From: Alicyclobacillus mali NBRC 102425
GTDB lineage: Bacteria > Bacillota > Bacilli > Alicyclobacillales > Alicyclobacillaceae
Direction: 5' to 3'
Length of the DNA: 64,000 bases
Assembly: GCF_001570745.1 (NCBI RefSeq)
Contig: NZ_BCSG01000003.1
Location: forward strand, 124,001 to 188,000
The notes beneath the pieces were generated by a model, which was given only the letters and a program-made list of their open reading frames with translations, made no database searches and was not told the origin of the DNA. Shown here piece by piece: positions 15,859-24,570 of the stretch. Position numbers and translations under genes: made by a program. How positions within the stretch are numbered: position 1 is the stretch's first letter; each line of letters begins with the position of its first letter.

Positions 15859-16506
15859 GTATTTCTCCAGCTTTCGCTTGACCCGCTGAAGTGCGTTGTC
15901 GATGGATTTGACATGCCGGGCGAGATCCACGGCAATCTCCTGATACGAGCGACCGTCGAGGTACAGCATCAGTACCTGGCGCTCCAGATCGCTCAGCAAT
16001 TCGGACATCTTACCCTCAATATCGTCGAATTCTTCCTGGTTTATAATCAGTTCTTCCGGATCCGCCACGCGCACGGTGCAGATGACATCCAGCAGCGTGC
16101 GATCCGAATCCTCGTCATAAATGGGCTTGTCCAGCGAAACGTAGGAATTGAGCGGAATATGCTTTTGTCTCGTGGCCGTTTTGATAGCGGTGATAATCTG
16201 GCGCGTGATGCACAGTTCGGCAAACGCCTTGAAGGAGGAGAGCTTGTCTCCGCGAAAATCGCGGATGGACTTGTACAGTCCAATCATGCCTTCCTGCACG
16301 ATGTCTTCCCGATCAGCCCCGATGAGGAAATATGACCGCGCCTTCGCGCGAACGAAATTCTTGTATTTGTGAATTAGATAGTCGAGCGCGTCGGTGTCGC
16401 CGCGATGAACAGCCTCGACCAGCTCTTCGTCTGTCATCTTCTCGTAGGGCGCCGTGTCGTACGGCGGGGCCGCGTCGGCGTCTCTTGGTGTCGGCTGCGT
16501 CGACAA
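15835..16506 (-). CDS. sigH: RNA polymerase sigma-H factor
   Basis: SigH (Spo0H) directs transcription at the transition to stationary phase and the start of sporulation, including spo0A and spo0F in Bacillus. The 223-residue protein has region 2 (YKNFVRAKARSYFLIGADRE, DIVQEGMIGLYKSIRDFRGD) near residues 45-90. Region 4 (LSDLERQVLMLYLDGRSYQEI, DNALQRVKRKLEKYL) is at the C terminus. The start is TTG at 16504-16506 behind GGGGTGAT. The place between rae1 and rpmG is the Bacillus location. Confidence 0.95.
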   Translation of the reverse strand: MSTQPTPRDADAAPPYDTAPYEKMTDEELVEAVHRGDTDALDYLIHKYKNFVRAKARSYFLIGADREDIVQEGMIGLYKSIRDFRGDKLSSFKAFAELCITRQIITAIKTATRQKHIPLNSYVSLDKPIYDEDSDRTLLDVICTVRVADPEELIINQEEFDDIEGKMSELLSDLERQVLMLYLDGRSYQEIAVDLARHVKSIDNALQRVKRKLEKYLTVRNVI

Positions 16507-16538
16507 ACTCTATCACCCCGAGCCTCGTGAATGACGCC

Positions 16539-16568
16539 ATTATACATGATGGCATTTGAGAGGATCAA
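16539..16568 (-). promoter_or_regulatory. SigA-type promoter of sigH
   Basis: Minus strand -35 TTGATC (16563-16568), an 18-base spacer and a perfect -10 TATAAT (16539-16544). The predicted start is about 30 bases before the sigH TTG codon. Confidence 0.7.
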
Positions 16569-16580
16569 TTGCGTTCAGAC

Positions 16581-16603
16581 AGCAAAATAGGCGTCAGGAC
16601 GCC
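16581..16603 (-). terminator. Terminator after rae1
   Basis: GGCGTC-AG-GACGCC (16590-16603) forms a compact hairpin. On the minus strand it is followed by TATTTTGCT, some 20 bases past the rae1 stop and directly before the sigH promoter. It separates the ispD-to-rae1 transcript from sigH. Confidence 0.65.
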
Positions 16604-16621
16604 ATTTTCGACACATTGCAC

Positions 16622-17164
16622 CTATCGCCGTCGCCATCGTTCGAGCTGATTCGCCAAGTCATCCGTGAGCGCATCGCGCAGCGTGCGTCGCTCGCCCGTC
16701 GTGTGCCGCCGCGTTTCGCGATCAATATCCTCTCTCATCCTGTCCAGCCGCACCAAAAGCTCGTTCGCGGAGATGCGCAACGCGCCACCGCCGAGCGCCA
16801 CCTGCTGCTCGGCCGCATCCGACGTGGCCACCGTGATCTCCCGGTATTCGTCCCGCAGTTCGTACACTAGCCGCTCAATTCGCGCGTCCGCCGTCTCCCC
16901 CGACTCCGTGAAGACGATGCGCACGCCCGCCTGCTCCTCCTCGTGCCCCGGCCCCGACCTGCGGTGCGCATCATACACGACGATCACGTCCTCACCGTAC
17001 ATCGCGCGGTACTGGCTCAACAGGTCCTCGATCTCGCGGCGCGCCTCCTCCAGATCCTCAATCTGCGCCAGGCTTCGGCCCGCGCGCCTCGCGATGACAT
17101 TGTACCCATCGACAATCACGAGGCGCGCTGAACGCCCCTTACGCCCGCTGGCGGACCGCTTCAT
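16622..17164 (-). CDS. rae1: Ribosome-associated endoribonuclease Rae1 (YacP, NYN domain)
   Basis: Rae1 is a PIN-like NYN-domain endonuclease that, in B. subtilis, enters the ribosomal A site and cuts mRNA during translation. The 180-residue protein shows the first acidic motif LVIVDGYNVI near residues 15-24, then VIVVYDAHRR and ITVATSDAAEQQ, giving the aspartates of the catalytic pocket. The start overlaps the end of rlmB by 26 bases, which indicates translational coupling. The position between rlmB and sigH is conserved in Bacillales. Confidence 0.93.
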   Translation of the reverse strand: MKRSASGRKGRSARLVIVDGYNVIARRAGRSLAQIEDLEEARREIEDLLSQYRAMYGEDVIVVYDAHRRSGPGHEEEQAGVRIVFTESGETADARIERLVYELRDEYREITVATSDAAEQQVALGGGALRISANELLVRLDRMREDIDRETRRHTTGERRTLRDALTDDLANQLERWRRR

Positions 17165-17906
17165 ACAGCAGGACCCCCGCCGCGACCGAGGCGTTTAGAC
17201 TCTGCACTCGACCCAGAATTGGGATGGAGACGAGAAAGTCACACTGCTCGCGAACCCACCGGCGCATCCCTTGGCCCTCGGAGCCGATGACGATAGCCGT
17301 GGGCCCCCGGTAATCGACCTCGGTATAGGGCACCTTGGCCTCCACGTCGGCGCCGACAATCCAATACCCCGCTTGCTTCAGCCGCTGCAGTGCCTGCGCG
17401 ATATTCGCCACACGCGCCACGGGCATCGTCTCGAGCGCGCCTGCCGCCGCTTTCGCCACGACGTCGGTCACCTGCGCCTGCCTGCGCTTGCCGATAATGA
17501 CGCCCTGCGCCCCCGATGCCTCCGCCGTGCGCAAAATCGCCCCAAAGTTGTGTGGATCGGCGATCTCGTCGAGCACCACCACAAGCGGGGCAACGCCGGT
17601 ATCGCGCTGAAACACGTCGTCGAGATCGACGTACGCATACGGGGCCACCTGCGCAATGACGCCCTGGTGCGCACCCGCCATCTCGTCGAGCCGATTTCGA
17701 GGCACAAACTGCACCACCGCCCCGCGCGCCCTCGCCTTCGCCACAATGGCGTCCATGCCAGAAGCGCCTTCCGCCACCCACACCTTGTTCACAGGCCGTT
17801 CGCTCTCGAGCGCCGCCAGCACGGCGTGGCGGCCTTTGACGAGATCGGCCGCTTCTTCGGTTTGTGCCGTTCGGCGCCGCACGCCGTCTCTCATCGACAT
17901 GTTCAT
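17139..17906 (-). CDS. rlmB: 23S rRNA (guanosine-2'-O-)-methyltransferase RlmB
   Basis: RlmB is a SpoU-class (SPOUT) enzyme that methylates the ribose of a guanosine in 23S rRNA. The 255 residues include the N-terminal substrate-binding domain with KGRHAVLAAL. The three SpoU motifs follow: DEIADPHNFGAILRTAEASG near residue 113, AIVIGSEGQGM near residue 204 and IPILGRVQSLNASVAAGVLL near residue 229. The gene overlaps both mrnC (4 bases at the start) and rae1 (26 bases at the end), so the three RNA-processing proteins are coupled. Confidence 0.94.
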   Translation of the reverse strand: MNMSMRDGVRRRTAQTEEAADLVKGRHAVLAALESERPVNKVWVAEGASGMDAIVAKARARGAVVQFVPRNRLDEMAGAHQGVIAQVAPYAYVDLDDVFQRDTGVAPLVVVLDEIADPHNFGAILRTAEASGAQGVIIGKRRQAQVTDVVAKAAAGALETMPVARVANIAQALQRLKQAGYWIVGADVEAKVPYTEVDYRGPTAIVIGSEGQGMRRWVREQCDFLVSIPILGRVQSLNASVAAGVLLYEAVRQRA

Positions 17907-18316
17907 GGCTCCCCTGTTTCGTCATTTTGCGCATCCAGCGCCGCGAGCGCACGAGCGGCAATTTCGTCAAGCCTCTCCCGCTCGCCCGTGGCGTACAGGT
18001 AGCCCACCAGCGCCTCGAAACCGGTCGCGAGCCGGTAGACCACGACATCGACATTCCGGCGCGTGTGGGCCGACTTCTGATTGCGCCCTCGGCGAATCAC
18101 GTCTCGCTCGGCGTCCGTCAGCATGGGCTCCAGCAGCCGAAGCGCCTCGGCCTGTGAAGCGGCGGAGACGTAGCGTGTCGCCTGGCGCTGCAGATCGTGC
18201 GGGCGGAGGATGCCGAGATTTAGGCAGTGGTTGCGCGCATAGATCTCCCACACCGCGTCACCCAAAAACGCGAGCGCGAGCGGTGAGACGTCCTCCACCC
18301 GCCAGTTCCGCTTCAT
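17903..18316 (-). CDS. mrnC: Mini-ribonuclease III
   Basis: Mini-III is an RNase III-like dimer without the double-stranded RNA-binding domain; in B. subtilis it matures 23S rRNA ends. The 137-residue protein has the signature LALAFLGDAVWEIYARNH with its catalytic aspartate and the second helix YRLATGFEALVGYLYATGE with conserved glutamate. The length matches the family. The gene overlaps cysS by four bases (ATGA type) and rlmB by four bases. Confidence 0.94.
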   Translation of the reverse strand: MKRNWRVEDVSPLALAFLGDAVWEIYARNHCLNLGILRPHDLQRQATRYVSAASQAEALRLLEPMLTDAERDVIRRGRNQKSAHTRRNVDVVVYRLATGFEALVGYLYATGERERLDEIAARALAALDAQNDETGEP

Positions 18317-19737
18317 GATTCGTAGCTCCAGCGCGTGCCGTACGGGGTATCTTCAAGGACGATGCCTCGATGCCGAAGCTTGTCACGAATCTCGTCCGCC
18401 CGCGCGAAGTCGCGCCGCTTCCGGGCTTCGGCGCGCTCCGCGATGAGTCGCTCGATCTCGTCTTCCAGCCGCTCCTCTTCCTTCTTCGGAATACCAAGGA
18501 CGTCGAGCAGTTCGACGAACAGGTCGCGGTACAAGAGGAGGTCGCCGACGCTCAAGCCGCCCTCTTCCAAGCGCGTGTTGACCAAGCGCACGCCGTCGAA
18601 GATGGCCGCCATCCCGTCCGCCGTGTTGAAGTCGTCGTCCATCGCCTGGATGAAGGCGCTGCGGATCTGATCCACGTCGGATCGCCCCTCGGTAGACGGT
18701 TCATGCTCCGCGCGATCGAGCGCGCCGCGCAGCGACGCCAGCGCCTCCGCGCGGTGTTCCAAGTCCCGAATCAAGCGGTCGATCCGCGCCAGCGCCTGCT
18801 CCGCCTGGTCCAGCGCCTCCTCGGTGTAATTCAGCGGGTTCCGATAGTGCGCGGACAGGAGGAAGAAGCGCACGGCCCTCGGGTCCCGGCGCTCGAGAAG
18901 ATCTCGCGTCATGATGAAGTTGCCTGTGGACTTGGACATCTTCTCGCCATTGATGTTCAGTGTCCCGTTGTGCAACCAATACCGCGCGAACGTCTTGCCC
19001 GAATGTGCCTCGCTCTGGGCGATCTCGTTCTCGTGATGAGGAAAGACGAGATCGCGCCCGCCCGCGTGGATGTCGATTTGCTCACCGAGGTACAGGTAAT
19101 TCATGACGGAGCATTCGATATGCCAACCTGGACGCCCAGGCCCCCACGGGCTCGACCACCACTCCTCGCCAGGCTTCGCCGCCTTCCAGAGTGCAAAATC
19201 GGCCGGATCGTCCTTTTCATCCTGAACTTCGATGCGATAGCCTGCTCGCATGTCGTCCGGCGACTGATGTGAGAGCTTCCCGTACTCCGGGAAGGAAGAC
19301 GTGTCAAAATAGACGCTGCCGTTTCGCTCGTAGGCGTGGCCGCGATTTATCAAATCCTGGACGAAGCGAATGATATCGTCGACGCATTCGGTGACCCTGG
19401 GATGCACAGTGGCACGCCGAACGAACAACTTGCCTGCGTCCTCGAAGTAATAGCGGATATTTTCCTCGGCGAGTTCGCGCGGGCTGATGCCAAGCTCCTG
19501 CGCGCGTTGAATGATGCGATCGTCAATGTCGGTGAAATTTTGCACGAATCGCACATCGTAGCCTCGATACTCGAGATAACGGCGAATGGTGTCGAAGACG
19601 ACGAACATGCGCGCGTTCCCGAGGTGAAAGTAGTGATAGACCGTCGGGCCGCACGCGTAAAACCGCACTTTGCCGGGTTCGAGCGTCTGAAGCGGCTCCT
19701 TTTTGCTCGTCAGGCTGTTGTACAGGACAATCCCCAC
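18313..19737 (-). CDS. cysS: Cysteinyl-tRNA synthetase
   Basis: CysRS charges tRNA-Cys. The 474-residue class I enzyme contains FYACGPTVYHYFHLGNAR with the HIGH-type motif and the zinc-site cysteine. The zinc-binding stretch ECSVMNYLYLGEQIDIHAGG, FPHHENEIAQSEA and the KMSKS motif EKMSKSTGN follow. The start is GTG at 19735-19737 with GGAGGTGA upstream; an in-frame start at 19782 would overlap gltX and add residues with no family match. It follows gltX after seven bases. In Bacillus cysE lies between the two; it is absent here. Confidence 0.96.
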   Translation of the reverse strand: MGIVLYNSLTSKKEPLQTLEPGKVRFYACGPTVYHYFHLGNARMFVVFDTIRRYLEYRGYDVRFVQNFTDIDDRIIQRAQELGISPRELAEENIRYYFEDAGKLFVRRATVHPRVTECVDDIIRFVQDLINRGHAYERNGSVYFDTSSFPEYGKLSHQSPDDMRAGYRIEVQDEKDDPADFALWKAAKPGEEWWSSPWGPGRPGWHIECSVMNYLYLGEQIDIHAGGRDLVFPHHENEIAQSEAHSGKTFARYWLHNGTLNINGEKMSKSTGNFIMTRDLLERRDPRAVRFFLLSAHYRNPLNYTEEALDQAEQALARIDRLIRDLEHRAEALASLRGALDRAEHEPSTEGRSDVDQIRSAFIQAMDDDFNTADGMAAIFDGVRLVNTRLEEGGLSVGDLLLYRDLFVELLDVLGIPKKEEERLEDEIERLIAERAEARKRRDFARADEIRDKLRHRGIVLEDTPYGTRWSYES

Positions 19738-19744
19738 GCCACCC

Positions 19745-21229
19745 TCACCTCCCCTGATGCTCTGGCGCTTGTGCAAGCGCAAGGGCGCAGCGCATACGCG
19801 CCACCGCCATCTCTTTCGGCAGAAGCGCCATCGACTTCTGCAGATCGGGGCCGTGCGTGTGGCCGGTCAACGCGGCACGCACGGGCATGAACAGATCTCG
19901 CCCCTTCACGCCAAGCGATCGTCCCACCGCCTGCAAGCGGGCCCGATTGGTCACCTCGTCCCAGGCTGGGTCTTGCTCGGTCGCCGACAGATACGCCTGC
20001 ACGACGCGAAGAGCCCCCTCGGTCGCAAGCAGCGCGCGCGCTTCTTCATCGTACGCCACTTCGGGCTCAAGCCACACCCTGGCGGCGCTGAAGAAATCTC
20101 TCGCGCAGGCGAGGCCATCCTCGACGAGCGCCACGGCTCGCTCCAACCACTCGTCGTCCACGTACGGCGGGAACTGATAATCCAGGTGCAGCGCCTGTTC
20201 TCGAATGAGGCGAACCGCATCCTTGGGATCAAGCGCCCTGAAGTACTGATTGGCCATCCAGCGAAACTTGGCGACGTCAAACACTGCACCGGCGCGTCCC
20301 ACGCGGTCGAGATCGAACCGCGCGCAAAGCTCGTCCAGGTCAAAGATCTCCTCTTCATCCCCGGGTGACCAACCGAGGAGCGCCAAAAAGTTCACGATGG
20401 CCTGCGGGACATAGCCCTGCTCGCGATACGCCGACACCGGCAGAACGTTCGGATCTCGCTTCGACAACTTTTTGCGCGACTCATCCAGGACAATCGGCAG
20501 GTGCGCGAATTGCGGCGGCTTCCAGCCAAACGCCTCGTAGATGAGTAGTTGGCGAGGCGTGTTGGACAAGTGCTCCTCGCCTCGGATCACGTGCGTGATG
20601 GCCATGAGGTGATCGTCGACGGCCACCTGAAAGTTGTACGTGGGCATGCCGTCCCGCTTGATGATGACGAAGTCCCTCAGATCCTCTCGCTCAAAGGCGA
20701 TCTCGCCCCGGACGATATCCCGCACCACGACGGGCGGGCCAGACGGCGCGCGAAACCGGATGGCGTGCGGCTCGCTGGCCTTCATGCGCTTCCAAGCCTC
20801 CGCCGGATCGAGCGACAAACAGGATCCGGCGCAGCCGCTCGCGCCCGCACTCGGGCCATCGTCGTCGTCCTCCTCGCGGCGAACTTCCCCCGTCTCGCCC
20901 TGCAAGCAGAAGCACGCGTACGCCATCCCCGATTCGAGCAGTTTCTCCGCATGGCTCCGGTACACAGATGTTCGTTCGCTGCACCGATATGGCCCGTACG
21001 GTCCGCCGACGTCGAAACCCTCGTCCCACGCAAGGCCGAGCCAGCGGAACGCTTCCGCGAACGCCCGCTCCGCGCCGGGGATGTTTCTCTCCACGTCCGT
21101 GTCCTCGAGCCTCAGGATGAATTGCCCCCCGGTGTGGCGCGCGTAGAGGAAATTGAACAGCGCCGTGCGCACACCTCCGATATGAAGATGACCGGTCGGA
21201 CTAGGGGCGAATCGCACGCGGACAGTCAC
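19745..21229 (-). CDS. gltX: Glutamyl-tRNA synthetase
   Basis: GluRS charges tRNA-Glu and, in most Bacillota, also tRNA-Gln, whose glutamate is later amidated. The 494-residue class I enzyme has FAPSPTGHLHIGGVRTALFN (HIGH motif), GEEHLSNTPRQ and the KMSKS-type KLSKRD. A cysteine-containing insert CFC...C...C near residues 105-140 could bind zinc. The start overlaps the ispF stop by four bases (ATGA), indicating coupling. Confidence 0.96.
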   Translation of the reverse strand: MTVRVRFAPSPTGHLHIGGVRTALFNFLYARHTGGQFILRLEDTDVERNIPGAERAFAEAFRWLGLAWDEGFDVGGPYGPYRCSERTSVYRSHAEKLLESGMAYACFCLQGETGEVRREEDDDDGPSAGASGCAGSCLSLDPAEAWKRMKASEPHAIRFRAPSGPPVVVRDIVRGEIAFEREDLRDFVIIKRDGMPTYNFQVAVDDHLMAITHVIRGEEHLSNTPRQLLIYEAFGWKPPQFAHLPIVLDESRKKLSKRDPNVLPVSAYREQGYVPQAIVNFLALLGWSPGDEEEIFDLDELCARFDLDRVGRAGAVFDVAKFRWMANQYFRALDPKDAVRLIREQALHLDYQFPPYVDDEWLERAVALVEDGLACARDFFSAARVWLEPEVAYDEEARALLATEGALRVVQAYLSATEQDPAWDEVTNRARLQAVGRSLGVKGRDLFMPVRAALTGHTHGPDLQKSMALLPKEMAVARMRCALALAQAPEHQGR

Positions 21230-21720
21230 AACATCCGCCCCCTCTCCGCGAACGGGAGGAGCAAGGCCACAGCCTGGGCGGCAATGCCCTCGCCTCGCCC
21301 GATGAAACCCATCTTCTCGTTCGTCGTGGCCTTGATGGACACGTCTCGCTCGCGAACCTGAAGCACCTCAGCAAGGCGCCTCCTCATCGCGGGCACGTGC
21401 GGCAACAACTTGGGTCGCTCTGCGATGACCATCACGTCGACATTGCCCACGCGATACCCCTCGCGCTCGACCATGGCGAGTACCTCGCGCATCAGGGACA
21501 GGCTGTCCGCCCCCTCAAACCGGTCGTCGTCCGGCGGAAAGTGCTGCCCGATGTCGCCGAGGCCCAAGCTGCCAAGCAGCGCGTCCATGATGGCGTGCGC
21601 GACGACATCCGCGTCGGAATGGCCGAGGAGCCCAAACGGGGCATCGATGCGCACGCCGCCTAGCACAAGCGGCCTGCCTTCCACAATCCGGTGCACATCA
21701 TACCCGAGTCCGATGCGCAT
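21226..21720 (-). CDS. ispF: 2-C-methyl-D-erythritol 2,4-cyclodiphosphate synthase
   Basis: IspF forms the cyclic diphosphate in the MEP route to isoprenoid precursors. The 164-residue protein begins MRIGLGYDVHRI, with zinc ligands D8 and H10, and has LLGHSDADVVAHAIMDALLG and IGQHFPPDDDRF. The C-terminal ATTNEKMGFIGRGEGIAA closes the CDP site. The ATG at 21718-21720 is chosen on family length. It overlaps the end of ispD by 23 bases, so the two MEP enzymes are made together. Confidence 0.96.
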   Translation of the reverse strand: MRIGLGYDVHRIVEGRPLVLGGVRIDAPFGLLGHSDADVVAHAIMDALLGSLGLGDIGQHFPPDDDRFEGADSLSLMREVLAMVEREGYRVGNVDVMVIAERPKLLPHVPAMRRRLAEVLQVRERDVSIKATTNEKMGFIGRGEGIAAQAVALLLPFAERGRML

Positions 21721-22429
21721 ACCCTTCAGCCCTCCCCCACCGTTCGCGCGCAAGCCAGCGCGCATAGTCGAGATCGGCCGGCGTGGTGACTTTGCCGTTG
21801 AAGGCCGTCGAGGCCACGGCGAAAACCGGCACGCCCACCGCCTCCATCGCCCCACTGTCGTCCGTGGGGGACTCGTCCGCGGAATAACGTCGCTCGAGAT
21901 ACACTTTCGGCGCGAGATCGGCCCGAATGGCCTGCGGCGTCTCCGCGAGAAACAGCCCGTCCCGCGGCACGGTCTCCCGCACCCATCCGCCATCGACCCG
22001 CTTCACGGTATCGCGACACGGTGAGCCTAAGACCGCGCCCCCCGCCTGCAGAGCAGCCTCAAACACGCGCCGCACATCTTCCTCGGCCACGAACGGGCGA
22101 GCCGCATCGTGGATGGCGAAGGCGGTCTGGCGCGGTGAAGCCCCTCGGCTCGCCATCAATTCCAATGCGCGCTTGACACCCGACACCACGGACGCGTGAC
22201 GCGTCTCACCGCCCTCCACAAAATGGACATCGCGCCCGGCCTCCTGCGCTTCTCCGCGCATGCGTTCCACGTCCGCCGAGGACGCCACCACGACGATCTC
22301 GTCCGCGCCTCCGCCTATCATCGCCTCGGCCGAGCGAAGCCACATCGAACGCCCGGCGAGATCGAGAAACTGCTTCTTGAAACCCATGCGGCGGCCCTCA
22401 CCGGCCGCCACCACGATGGCCACCCACAT
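21698..22429 (-). CDS. ispD: 2-C-methyl-D-erythritol 4-phosphate cytidylyltransferase
   Basis: IspD couples CTP to methylerythritol phosphate in the MEP pathway. The 243-residue protein shows the nucleotide-binding AAGEGRRMGFKKQFLDL near the N terminus, IHDAARPF and AETPQAIRADL in the middle and NGKVTTPADL near the C terminus. The ATG at 22427-22429 begins MWVAIVVAAGEG, as in the family; an earlier in-frame start would add 19 unrelated residues. It is directly downstream of yacL, as in Bacillus. Confidence 0.95.
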   Translation of the reverse strand: MWVAIVVAAGEGRRMGFKKQFLDLAGRSMWLRSAEAMIGGGADEIVVVASSADVERMRGEAQEAGRDVHFVEGGETRHASVVSGVKRALELMASRGASPRQTAFAIHDAARPFVAEEDVRRVFEAALQAGGAVLGSPCRDTVKRVDGGWVRETVPRDGLFLAETPQAIRADLAPKVYLERRYSADESPTDDSGAMEAVGVPVFAVASTAFNGKVTTPADLDYARWLARERWGRAEGYAHRTRV

Positions 22430-22537
22430 CCCCGTTCCCCTTTCTCCAACTCCCGAAAGCACGGCAAGGCCGAGGACGCGTTTCACGCCCTCGCCCTCGA
22501 CCGCCTGTGCTACGCACGCGCACGCGCGCTGCGCGAA

Positions 22538-23626
22538 TCACAGCGCCTTTTCAAGCAGCTTTGGCTTGGCGAAAATCATTCGCCCCGCGGACGTTTGCAG
22601 GACGCTCGTCACCAACACGGTGATCTTGCCGCCAATGTACTCTCGCCCGCCCTCAATGACGATCATGGTGCCATCGTCGAGGTAGGCCACACCTTGGTTG
22701 TGCTCCTTGCCGTCCTTAATTACGTGCACCTGCAGTTCTTCACCCGGCAGAACCACGGGCTTGAGTGCGTTGGCGAGGTCATTGATGTTCAAGACCTGCA
22801 CGCCCTGCAGCTCACAGATTTTGTTCAGGTTGAAGTCATTCGTCACGACCTTGCCCCGCATTTGTTTGGCGAGCCGGACGAGCTTTGCATCGACTTCCTG
22901 GATGTCCTCGAAGTCCGTCTCGACGATTTGTACCTGGACCTTGGATTCCTTCTGAATGCGATTCAGGATGTCGAGCCCCCGGCGCCCGCGGTTGCGCTTC
23001 AGCGCATCAGAAGAATCCGCGATGTGCTGGAGCTCGGCCAGGACGAAGGAAGGGATGACGAGCGTTCCGTCGAGAAATCCCGTCTCCACGAGGTCCGCGA
23101 TCCGGCCATCGATGATGACAGAGGTATCCAGGAGCTTCGCGTCCCCGGGGCGCAGCCCTGCCTTCTTCTCCTTGCCTTCGGAACGGTCGCGGTCACGCGA
23201 GAGGCGGCCCGCAAATAGGCTCCACAGTTCCTCGCGCTTTGTGAACCCGATGCGCAGGCCAAGATACGCGAAAAAGACCGCCACGAAAAATTCCACCGCG
23301 ACGCCCACCAGCGGAATTGCGCGAATTTCAGGCGAGAACAGATATGCGACGACGAGTCCAATGACCATGCCGATGGTTCCGCCCAAGATATCGGCAAGGG
23401 GAGCGTTTTTCAGCCGCTCCTCAAGCCATCGCAACAAAGCGGACACATACCCTGCGAGAGACACGGTCGCCACCAAAAACAGCGCGCCGCCCACGGCGGC
23501 ACCAAACCAATTGGTGGTCACAAATGAACGGTGCAGATGAAAAACATCAAGGAATAAGTCCGGACAAAGCTGATAACCTAACAAGACACCGACTACCACG
23601 AAAAACAGGTGCACGACCTTCTTCAT
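22538..23626 (-). CDS. Membrane PIN/TRAM-domain protein (YacL)
   Basis: YacL-family proteins combine four N-terminal membrane helices with a cytoplasmic PIN ribonuclease-like domain and a C-terminal TRAM RNA-binding domain. Here the hydrophobic helices fill residues 1-130. The PIN domain starts at AKLLDTSVIIDGRIADL with its aspartates and continues through VVTNDFNLNKICELQGV. The TRAM segment reads VAYLDDGTMIVIEGGREYIG. Key acidic residues are all present, so it may be an active nuclease; no substrate is established. The start is ATG at 23624-23626 behind GGAGGTGA. A separate promoter lies upstream. Confidence 0.9.
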   Translation of the reverse strand: MKKVVHLFFVVVGVLLGYQLCPDLFLDVFHLHRSFVTTNWFGAAVGGALFLVATVSLAGYVSALLRWLEERLKNAPLADILGGTIGMVIGLVVAYLFSPEIRAIPLVGVAVEFFVAVFFAYLGLRIGFTKREELWSLFAGRLSRDRDRSEGKEKKAGLRPGDAKLLDTSVIIDGRIADLVETGFLDGTLVIPSFVLAELQHIADSSDALKRNRGRRGLDILNRIQKESKVQVQIVETDFEDIQEVDAKLVRLAKQMRGKVVTNDFNLNKICELQGVQVLNINDLANALKPVVLPGEELQVHVIKDGKEHNQGVAYLDDGTMIVIEGGREYIGGKITVLVTSVLQTSAGRMIFAKPKLLEKAL

Positions 23627-23760
23627 CACCCGACGTCACCTCCTGTGACTAGTATGCACGTCTTCTATCCCATCCTAACCGACGCACTTCCAAAACACCT
23701 GGAATTTCGAGCGCAAAAGAGAACTGCTCATCCTTTTGCAAAAATTGGTGAGTCGTGTTC

Positions 23761-23789
23761 AGTGTAACATGTTTCAGGTTTTGCGTAAA
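23761..23789 (-). promoter_or_regulatory. Possible promoter of yacL-ispD-ispF-gltX-cysS
   Basis: Minus strand -35 TTTACG (23784-23789), a 17-base spacer and -10 TACACT (23761-23766), each 4/6 to consensus. It overlaps the region just after pssA and would start transcription near 23754. Confidence 0.45.
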
Positions 23790-23820
23790 GAGACACCGCG
23801 GTCCGCATCTGTCGGGTACC

Positions 23821-24549
23821 TCATGACTTTTTCGTTCCGTGCGCCACGTCGCCGTTGCCGTGCTTCCGGCCGAGAATGGAGGAGCGAATGGCATGAATCA
23901 TCCCGTATGCGGCGTACAGCCCGAGAACGGCAAAAATCAAGACGTCCGTGCCGACGATCTGAAAGCGCAAGAGGCAGGCGATCAACAAGGCCATGAGCGG
24001 CACCAGCACCAACATGGACTTCGGATAAGACAGTCGCTTGAAATTGGGATACGGGATGGAGCTCACCATCAAGAGCGACAGGAGCACGGTGGCTGCGGAC
24101 AGGAAGACCGCCGCCGGCTCGAATGCAGACTTGGTCAGGGCGAGCGTGGCCTCCACCCCACCAGCGGCCGTGATGGGAAGTCCGATGAAAGTATCCGCGG
24201 GTCCGCGCTGCGTGTGAAACCGCGCCAGCCGAAGGGCACCGCACAGAGGAAACAGGATGGCGACGAGATCGCCCAGGACCCCGAGATGCCGCAGCACCTC
24301 GTGATACATGATCATCGCCGGGGCGACCCCGAACGTCACGATATCGGACAGCGAGTCGAGGATCCGCCCGAATTCGCTTTCTACCCGAAGCCACCTCGCC
24401 ACTCGACCGTCCAAGCCGTCGATGATCATGCCGAAGACGACGAAAAGCGCACTGATACCCACGCGCCCCGTCTGCAGGACCAGCATGGAACCTAGCCCAG
24501 CGACGAGGTTCAGGGACGTCAGTGCGTTGGGAATCCATCGAATGTACAA
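23821..24549 (-). CDS. pssA: CDP-diacylglycerol--serine O-phosphatidyltransferase
   Basis: PssA makes phosphatidylserine from CDP-diacylglycerol and serine in the membrane, the first step towards phosphatidylethanolamine. The 242-residue protein has several hydrophobic helices. The CDP-alcohol phosphotransferase signature DGxDGxxAR-x8-GxxxDxxxD is present as DGLDGRVAR, then EFGRILDSLSD, with all four aspartates. The start is TTG at 24547-24549 behind GGGAGG. In Bacillus pssA lies with psd elsewhere; its insertion between disA and yacL is a local difference. Assignment as serine rather than glycerophosphate transferase rests on overall similarity. Confidence 0.85.
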   Translation of the reverse strand: MYIRWIPNALTSLNLVAGLGSMLVLQTGRVGISALFVVFGMIIDGLDGRVARWLRVESEFGRILDSLSDIVTFGVAPAMIMYHEVLRHLGVLGDLVAILFPLCGALRLARFHTQRGPADTFIGLPITAAGGVEATLALTKSAFEPAAVFLSAATVLLSLLMVSSIPYPNFKRLSYPKSMLVLVPLMALLIACLLRFQIVGTDVLIFAVLGLYAAYGMIHAIRSSILGRKHGNGDVAHGTKKS

Positions 24550-24570
24550 ACCTCACGCCTCCCGGGCGGC

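Noticed and set aside
16607-16613. TTCGACA, a match to the Spo0A box, upstream of sigH
   Set aside because: A seven-base match is expected by chance several times in this window; its distance from the sigH promoter is not typical and SigH is controlled mainly by AbrB in Bacillus.
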